This document shows positions 56,942 through 64,000 of a DNA stretch of 64,000 nucleotides, piece after piece (the first letter of the stretch is position 1; each line of letters begins with the position of its first letter). Position numbers and translations under genes: made by a program. The notes below the pieces were generated by a model that was not told where the DNA came from, made no database searches, and saw only the letters and a program-made list of their open reading frames with translations. This stretch comes from Patiria pectinifera. Its lineage: Eukaryota; Echinodermata; Asteroidea; Valvatida; Asterinidae. The stretch covers positions 9,822,863 to 9,886,862 of the forward strand of contig CM057135.1 in the NCBI GenBank assembly GCA_029964075.1, written 5' to 3'.

Positions 56942-57659
56942 ACAAGCTTGTTCCCGCTACCGCACACAGCGCGCGCCGCGACACACTAGTTGTACTATAC
57001 CGTTAGCATCAACGACCCTTGCATGTTCTTTGTGTGCATGTACGTACGCCCCACACACACTTCCGCAAACAGCCGTACAGTAAATCGAGGCGGAGGATAT
57101 CAGCTTCTTCCCATACCGAATTCGGCCGAGAATTTCTGATGCGCATATATTACACGATATCCAATCAAAGCCCGTAAACTTTGACCCGCGACGTACATAT
57201 TCATGAAGCCCACAAATTACTGTATACACCACGTATGTTCACTCAAAAATAAATGTCCAGGTATTTCAATCCCATTTTAAACTATTTCTCCAGTTTTTTA
57301 CAAACAAATGAAATATGCCGCTTTATGAATGAACAATTGTTCAAAATGATGATACTATTTCCAATGTATTGCGAATTGGACAGTTCAAGACAGTCCGCTG
57401 ACGTTTTCTGTCGGTGCAACAGCGTATACATTATCACGCCGGTACCCGTGTACCTGCCCGTGCCATTCTGACAGTGAAAGTAGAGAACAGGTCAAATCGT
57501 ACCCATTTAATCAAATGCAGGTTAACTCGTATCTATAAGTCATGTCGCACCCGTACCGTATGAATTAACTGCAAGAAACGAACTATTGACTTTGGGATGG
57601 AAATATACGAAAGTGTCGTACAGGGACATGGTCAAAAAAAAAAATCTCTCCCTGAATTT

Positions 57660-58330
57660 GTACCATGAGCAACATATATCTCATACGTACGACATATGTA
57701 TTTTAACGCGTACGTACAAATTGTATGTCGTATCTACGACATAGGCACGACATGTGAGTCGTAGGTATAACATATAAATCGTACCTATATGTCGCATGAC
57801 ATACAAGTTGTACATATGAGTTACGATACATATGTCGTTTATGAGATAGAAGTCGTACTCACAAGGGCGACTGCTCTATGTTCCGACACCCCTATGTTCC
57901 GACAACCTAGATTGTGTTACTCCCGGTTAGGGTTAGGGTTAGGAATAGGAATATGTGCAGTCGGAACATAGGGGTGTCGGAACATAGAGGTGTAACCCTC
58001 ACAAGATATGTCATATGTACGACATAAACGACAAACAAGTCAAACGTACGAGTTAAAATTCATTTGTTGTACACAAGAGATATTAAGTCGTACTTATATA
58101 CGACCAAGTCGTATGCGACATATATCGTACCCTGTCGACTCGACATATAAGATCGTATGCACGACATATATGTCGTACCGGCACCTGTCGACATTATGTC
58201 ATATGTTTGATATGTCATACTCTGTCGACATATGTATGTCGTACCCTGTCGAATATTAATCGTACTGTGTCGACATATATATGTCGTGCCCTGACGATAT
58301 ATTAGTCGTACAAACGACATATAACTTATA
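57660..58330. repeat. Field of ACGACATAT / ATATGTCGT palindromic words
   Basis: Outside the inserted MITE, variants of TACGACATAT and its inverse occur every 10-30 bp in both orientations without a fixed period. Non-coding. It is not a simple tandem repeat. Confidence 0.75.
57866..57997 (-). mobile_element. Telomere-motif MITE, copy C
   Basis: 132 bp, reverse orientation relative to copies A and B; 8-bp duplication CTCACAAG (57,858-57,865 and 57,998-58,005). The core carries (TTAGGG)3-like sequence at about 57,925-57,944. Confidence 0.93.
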
Positions 58331-60552
58331 AGTCTTTCATACAAGTTAAAATCAGTCTTACAGAATAAGTTAGCTGAAGGATAATTTTTTCCCATATCCC
58401 CCAAAGTCAGCGGTAGATATACTAAATAGTGTGAACTTTTTTTTTTGTCGTTGAACGACAAAGCGCAGCGTGTCTGACCGAATGGCGCCAGCCGGGCCGG
58501 TGCCTACAGTGGACGGCCCCAACGTTGCCTCTGTGCACGGTGACATCGTTTTTGCCGGCGTAGTGCAGTTTGTACCGTTTGCCGTTTTTTGAAGGTCTAA
58601 TTTTTCATCCTTTTTCATTTCATTTTTGATCCAAACTATGTATAACTTTATAAATATTATTCTACTATTATATAAGATTTTAAGGGGGTGTTTTACATTA
58701 ACAATTGTTACCACAGGCCATCTGGTTTATAAACCTTTGGTCGCATTATGCAATTTACTAAATATTCATTTTTTTTGTCAGCCATTATCCAATGAGAGAA
58801 TACCATTTACCATAGCGCGTGCTAATTATCATATTGAGCATACACGGTTGCGTCAAGGCTATCCTCCGCCTCGACTAACTGTACGGCTGTTTGTGAGAGA
58901 GTGTGTGGTGTACGTACATGCACACAAAGCACACGCAAGGGTCGTTGAGGCTAACGGTATAGTACAACTAGTGTGTCGCGGCACGCGCTGTATGCGGTAG
59001 CGAGAACAAGCTCGTATGGGAACAAGCTGATAGCCTTGGTCAAGGCTAACTTTGATGCAGCATCTTTACCTCTATGAGTCTCTTGATACGCATTGGTGCC
59101 GTCGCATCTAACTACTACCAACGAGTAACCGCTTGCTTTGTGAATGTTTGTCTTTTGCATGTTGTCGTTTTTATCGTCCGAGTTTTTGTCTAATATCGAT
59201 TCAAAGTCGGCGTAAACTACAAACGGTGCTTTTTGTTTAAACCTGTAGTTTTTAAATTCTAATGTTGGCACATCGTTTTCGTCGACTATCCACTCGTTAT
59301 TTACATATTTTCGCTTAGCGGTAGGAAATACAATCTTTGACGGATGTGTATCTATACCATTACAATTGGTCATGTGTCTAATTTTACCTGCGTTCTTTAA
59401 TGACACACCTTCGACAAAAATATTTCTTACTTTTATGTTTTGTAACGTTGTAAATCAATCTCGAAAAATTATTTATCCAGCAGGAGTAATGCTTGTCGCC
59501 CTCAGAAAACAAAAACAGATCGATCGGTCGTGACTCTGGTTTATAGTTTTTAGACACGTATAACGGATATATTGCCTCTTCGTAACCGTATACGTTTATC
59601 GTTAAATTATTTTGTCTTTCTATCTTTGGTATCTGGTTGATCGATGTTGGAAAGTCTACTCCTTTAAATTTGAGTCCGTCGTCTTTGGTGTATACAACAG
59701 GTTCTTCTTTATGACTTTTATATTAAGGATCGTTTTTTTAAAGTTATTTTTTACTTTATCCGTATACAAGCCAAGAGCAGCTCTCAAACACCATCTCAAA
59801 CACTCATTGTTTTTGTTTTAAATGTTTATCATCGCCGTTTTCTGTTTGATACATTTTGGTAGGTCAATATAAGAACTACCCCTCATGGGGTTAAACCTGT
59901 TGATGTTGATATACAACGCCATCATCTTTTTTAAAACCCAACCCGATCCTTGATTCGTATACCTTTCATATTTTCTAAATAGCTGGTCGATGTCTTCTTT
60001 ATTTGACTTTGATTTAAACGACTGTCTGATCGCTAAAATAAATAGCTTCAATCGTTTCGATCGTACCATCCGGTTTGGTTTTTTCGTATCTTATTTTGAT
60101 TGCGAGCTGTACTTTTAAACCTCTGAGCTTTCTCAATTCTTACTTGATTTTATTTACAATTTGTTCTTTATGCGTATCAAAAACTTGACTAAATCGTCGT
60201 TAAAAAGTCTAGGAATCAGTTCCCAGTTTCTAAAGTTGTTTCTAAATCTCCTCGTCGCTCAAAACTCAGCCTCTTGAAAATCCTCTGGTTGCCTAGAGTT
60301 TTGAATCGCCGAGAGTAAAATCTTTTTTCAAAAATCGACCATTATAACCCGTCGGTGTATATTCTAGATCGTAATCGTCTACAATCTGTTTGAGCCCATG
60401 TAGCGTCTTTTTCCTCAAGTTTTTAAATTGAGCTTCGTAGTTTTTTATCCCGTTGATGTAGACTTTACGTGTAAGAGCAACATTTTGATTGTACGCAGGG
60501 TGGCTTTATTCCATCTAGAAAACCCTTTAACGATTGGTTTAATCGTGTTCAT

Positions 60553-60659
60553 CCTTTTATTTATATCAATACACTATTTAAAAAAATTTTTTTAAGAGGT
60601 CAGACTTTTGGATTTATAAGCAATCAGACTCAACGGCTGGTGAGAGAAATATTGACATT
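60553..60659. other. Spacer between PolB start and right inverted repeat
   Basis: AT-rich; contains GGATTTATAAGCAATCAGAC, shared with copy 1 at about 7,098, where it may act as PolB upstream sequence. Confidence 0.5.
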
Positions 60660-61721
60660 TTTGCGCTCCATTCCATTCTGCTCATTTTATAATATCCATA
60701 CCATCGGCGCTCCATACCTGACACGGTCATAGCCTTCACCTGTCACATCACACAAAAGACTTGCGACCCCGTTCTAGGTCATGCCGCCCCTGTATTGTTA
60801 GAAAATACCGGCTATTGTCAACGGGTTGTATAGCTTATGCACGTCAGGTACTAAATTTAGCTTTGGAAATGTCCAGAAAATATTTCGCAATTCAGTATTT
60901 CCGTGTCATTTCAACATAATATGTCGATAGGTACGGACGTCAACGCTCAACCTGCAGTCACCAGCCAAAAGGTAAATTCTTTTTAACATTAAAGTCTGGC
61001 GATAATGTAGGTTTTCATGTTGATTTTGTTCTCTATAAAAACCTTTACTACACAATCACTAAAAAGTCTAGCCACCCATCAGTTTATGTGATGTTTGTGA
61101 CAAAACGTTGAGTGTAAATGCTTATTTTACCTCTAATTTTTCAGATGATGACTACCCATCGCAACTTGTGTAAAAGAGGCTAGGCGGCTTTATAACTTTG
61201 CGTCGGGTTTATCGCACAAGCGTCAAAGTACCGCTAATACCATTTTTTAAGTGTAAAAACCTCGAGATATTTTTAAAAAGTAACTTAAAAGTGTACCATT
61301 TTGATGTATCTATATGATATAAAAAATGGCCAAAACGCTTACTCAAGGGTACTAAGCGTTCTCCTCGTCTAAATCAATTTATGATGTCATAGGGGTATCG
61401 AGAGTTCTCCTCGTCTTAATATAATCATGATGTCATAAGGGTACTAAGAGTTCTCCTCGTCTTAATATAATCATGATGTCATGAGGGTACTAAGAGTTCT
61501 CCTCGTTTAAATACAGTAACAGGATGTCATAGGAGAAGTGCACATCTCTTTTAAATCTCTGGTTTATAGATTATATTTTGCTAAAGTTACATGTGTTTTA
61601 ATAAAATTAAAACTTTGTTTTGTAAACCTAAAAAAACGTTCTTTGTTTATTTATTTGTAAGTTTTGATAGAGGGCGCACCAGTCGCTGTGAGTCTGTGTA
61701 GCGATCTTCAAGAGGGCGACT
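60660..61721. repeat. Right terminal inverted repeat of Polinton copy 4
   Basis: Inverse of 49,355-51,507. Contains about four of the 46-bp units (61,340-61,530) against eight or nine on the left, and lacks the 810-bp insertion. Confidence 0.9.
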
Positions 61722-62019
61722 GATAGAGATAGTAAGAGCCTGGTCTGGTACCTAGACTGATATATATATATTTTTAGAGAGCGATACCCTACACCCTTGC
61801 GGGTCAAAAAAGGGGGTTTATATTTTAAAATATATACCCTCTACTATTACCCACACCCATGGCAAAGTCTGGTACCCTCCACCTCCTACTACTAGTTCCC
61901 CCAACATTATTCTTAATTAATGAAATAGGAATGCACGATTTTAACAATATCCCAAATGCAAATGACAGAGGACACTCTTCTGCCCAACTTGTGAGAAAAT
62001 GATAGAAATCCAATCACAT

Positions 62020-62190
62020 TATTAATCACAACAAAAAGGGTATGCACATGTATGTGTACATGTAAACCATGTACATGTGCCTGAACTCGATATTGGTAAA
62101 GCTGGTACATACACTGTTAATGTATATACGAGCGGTTGAAAATGACCGCGCGGGTTGATTACTAATTGGGATTTTGACAAGTTGGCACTA
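62020..62190. other. Extra sequence inside the left Tc1 inverted repeat
   Basis: About 170 bp without partner on the right side, rich in ACATGTACATG-type palindromes around 62,048-62,080. Possibly a small insertion, or lost from the right arm. Confidence 0.5.
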
Positions 62191-62493
62191 TGCATTTGAA
62201 TGAAAAAAAAAGTGCCAATAAAAAAAAGTTGCAGTAAATTGCATTGCTCCAATGTACTGGTTTGAGTTATCCTGCAAGGCAGGGTAGACTTTCATTAGTT
62301 AATAACTTCACCTTACACAAGTTTCCTCAGTGTTTAAAAGGATGTTTAACTAAAAACAAGACGCAATCTTGGTAATCTAACAGATAATTGCAGACCTTTT
62401 AATGCAAAGATGACAAAGAAAATGCAAATTAAAATGTAACATTTTTGAAATTGGTTTTCTTGTTCTTCCTCGTTCAAGTAGAGACTCTTGTTT

Positions 62494-63677
62494 TTACATG
62501 GGAAATTTCAGTTCAGTTTTTAGTAGCTCCTCCATTATTCTGAAGAACTTTCAACACCTCTTCCGCATGCTGTTTGACAAGTTATGTACGTTCTGCTGGT
62601 CGACATTATCCCACGCTGTAATCAGCATATGTGTAAAACGAGCTAAACTAGTATTTGCACGTACTCTCTTCCTAGTTGCTGTTGCTATCTGATCCCACAA
62701 ATTTTCAATTGGATTCTATCCTTTCAATCCCCTGATCTTCAAGGAATTGCGTTGCAACCCGTGATCTGTGACTGGGAGCGTTGTCATCATCAACACAAAG
62801 CCCTGGCCGATAGCTGCTGCATAGGGAACCACATGTTGGTCAAGGATTTCATTGACATACCGTGCACCATTCAGATTCCCAGGAATAACAACCAACTCTG
62901 TCTTCCCTTCGGTGCTCATCCCGGCCCATACCATCACGCTTCTTCTCTCATAGTGATCAACCCATTGAATGCAGTCGTTTTGCATCTGTTCTCCAGAGCG
63001 CCTCCAAACCCGCTGTCTCCCATCAACTTTCTCCAGGAAAAAGCGACATTCGTCGGTGAACATAACTTTGGCCCAATCCCTGCGGGCCCAACGCCGATGA
63101 CGTCTGGCAAACAGTTGACGTCTTCTACGATGATCTGCTGTTAGTTTCAGCTTCTTCACTGGTCTCCTTGCATGGAGTTGCACTTCATGCAGTCGGTTTC
63201 TGGTGGTTTGCAGGCAGGGCTTCCGCTGATTCCTCCTCCCTCGATGTATCCTATGACGTATCTGTTTAGCTTTAAAAAAAAAAAAAAAAATCAAACATTG
63301 GTTAAGGTACTGTTATTATATTGGTATTGTTAAGTAGGTTAAAAAGAGGATAATTTACGAAGTTCAAAGTTACACGAAAGCATGATTTAGGATGTCACAA
63401 AAATCTGATTTACATGATTTACAATGCTAAGCCTACCTGTCATCTTACGCCCAGTTTCTGCCAAATTGGCGATAGACATGTCTTGTCTAACTGTTGTGAC
63501 ACGTCGTCTGGATTGCCTTGGTAGGTCTTCAATCTGTCCAGTGGCTTGAAACTTCTGCCTCAGCTTTCTTACTGCATTTGGGGAACAGCCCAATCGTCGA
63601 GCGACTTATTTCACTGCTACACCTTCGTCAAGCCAACCAATTGCCATACCACGCTGAGCAACACCTATACGCGCCAT
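62494..63677 (-). pseudogene. Tc1-like transposase
   Basis: ATG 63,677; helix-turn-helix part GCSPNAVRKLRQKFQATGQI with an in-frame TAA near 63,606. After about 175 bp of unrelated sequence (63,262-63,436) the catalytic domain follows: first D in VMFTDECRFF (near 63,060), VMVWAGMS, second D in a DDNAPSHRS-type motif reached by a frameshift near 62,790, and E in NPIENLWDQ (near 62,690). About 30 bp before that E appear deleted. It ends at TAA 62,494-62,496. It would cut and paste the element at TA sites. Confidence 0.87.
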
Positions 63678-64000
63678 GTTTAAATTTGGAACAGAAACAT
63701 GTGACTTAGTATTTAATACCCGAGACCTGGCCGTACCAATAAAGCCAGCTGTGTAATCCTATTACTTTTAGATTATGTACAAAAGGGATAAACATGCTAC
63801 CTTTTAAAGCATGATCAAACCAGTACATTGGAGCAATGCTTTTTACTGCAACTTTTTTTATTGGCACTTTTTTTCATTCAAATGAGCTTCGTGTTGGTAT
63901 GCGTGATTGGATTTCTATCATTTTCTCACAAGATGGGCAGAAGAGTGTCCTCTGTCATTTACATTTGGGATATTGTTGAAATCGTGCATTTCTATTTCAT

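Larger units (their letters stand above)
56000..59048. mobile_element. 3-kb non-autonomous transposon in PolB, 9-bp duplication
   Basis: Termini TAGCCTTGACCAAGGCTATC and GATAGCCTTGGTCAAGGCTA, flanked by ACTTTGATG (55,991-55,999 and 59,049-59,057). About 200 bp at each end are related; on the left a unit of about 185 bp is present twice (56,015-56,200 and, interrupted, 56,200-57,110). No transposase seen. Mutator-like by duplication length. Confidence 0.92.
53752..60552 (-). pseudogene. PolB: Polinton PolB, copy 4, split by a 3-kb insertion and lacking motif A
   Basis: ATG at 60,552 (MNTIKPIVKGFSRW). The N-terminal third runs to 59,058, then a 3,049-bp transposon with a 9-bp duplication follows, and the rest runs from 55,990 to 53,752. 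Near 54,958 a deletion of about 115 bp removes motif A (DANNLYG) and its surroundings. Many small frameshifts. Motif B (54,490-54,530) and motif C (near 54,190) can be recognised; the first residues of motif C are altered (a Y codon region reads as a stop). Confidence 0.9.
49355..61721. mobile_element. Polinton copy 4, bounded by terminal inverted repeats, internally deleted
   Basis: The outer ends AGTCGCCCTCTTG and CAAGAGGGCGACT are inverse and start with AG as in Polintons. Inside are a membrane-protein gene, ATPase, a capsid scrap fused to integrase, and PolB. 12,367 bp, of which about 3.9 kb are later insertions. The flanking 6-mers (ATTTAC and GATAGA) do not match, so no target duplication is left. 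The element lacks most of the capsid gene, the small membrane protein and the integrase N-terminus, so it cannot be autonomous. Confidence 0.9.
61921..64000 (-). mobile_element. Tc1-like transposon with long inverted repeats (may continue past window)
   Basis: ATGAAATAGGAATGCACGAT at 61,919 is answered by its near-inverse at the very end of the window (to 64,000). Two matching blocks per side: 61,921-62,020 with 63,900-64,000, and 62,196-62,270 with 63,815-63,885. The left side holds about 170 bp more between the blocks. Confidence 0.85.

Noticed and set aside
58485-58595. GC-rich 36-codon frame in the 3-kb element as a captured gene fragment
   Set aside because: Too short and without a recognisable match; composition alone is not enough.
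49349-61727. 6-bp target duplication expected for a Polinton
   Set aside because: Flanks ATTTAC and GATAGA differ; shifting the ends by one or two bases does not help.

Overview
The window looks like intergenic, repeat-dominated nuclear DNA of a marine invertebrate animal. The evidence is spliced transposase genes with GT-AG introns, (CCCTAA)n telomere-type motifs inside a small transposon, and a mix of Polinton/Maverick, Penelope-like, Helentron, CR1-like LINE, Ty3/Gypsy, hAT, Tc1 and Mutator-like elements. Frequent TAGGCCTA-type words hint at an echinoderm or hemichordate, but that is only a guess. I see no ordinary host gene that is clearly functional, and no tRNA or rRNA.

Layout. 1-13,320: two Polinton copies lie head to tail. 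Each has (minus strand) packaging ATPase, double-jelly-roll major capsid protein, a small membrane-anchored protein and protein-primed DNA polymerase B, with the integrase on the plus strand. Copy 1 (1-7,150) is cut by the window edge and carries few lesions; copy 2 (7,305-13,320) is a wreck. 13,790-17,900: a decayed Ty3/Gypsy element with nested Mutator-like MITEs and two copies of a telomere-motif MITE. 17,900-22,300: a CR1-like LINE on the minus strand, split by a 562-bp insertion. 23,100-30,720: a Helentron-type Helitron (HUH Rep, Pif1-like helicase, EEP endonuclease) with a second Gypsy gag-pol lodged in its helicase. 31,680-31,939: a Polinton integrase scrap. 32,036-37,284: a young Penelope-like element with 559-bp direct terminal repeats and intact ORFs on the minus strand. 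38,700-41,860: a multi-exon hAT/ZMYM-type transposase pseudogene. 42,312-47,205: remnants of a more diverged Polinton (copy 3), mostly on the plus strand. 49,355-61,721: a Polinton bounded by long terminal inverted repeats (copy 4), whose capsid genes and integrase N-terminus are deleted and whose polymerase is split by nested transposons. 61,921-64,000: a Tc1-like element with long inverted repeats.

How it fits together. The Polinton genes form a virus-like set: integrase inserts, PolB copies by protein priming, ATPase plus capsid proteins suggest virion formation. Every copy here carries inactivating changes, but copy 1 has only a handful, so the family was probably active recently. The rest is a layered record of insertions: target-site duplications of 7, 8 and 9 bp let several nesting orders be read directly.

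The observations I rate highest are: the TIR-bounded but internally collapsed Polinton with a chimeric ATPase/capsid/integrase junction; independent loss of the same polymerase catalytic motif A in two copies; a three-copy MITE family with a telomere-repeat core; a Penelope-like element lacking the GIY-YIG domain but having nearly identical terminal repeats and an extra ORF; and a dense field of ACGACATAT/ATATGTCGT palindromes.
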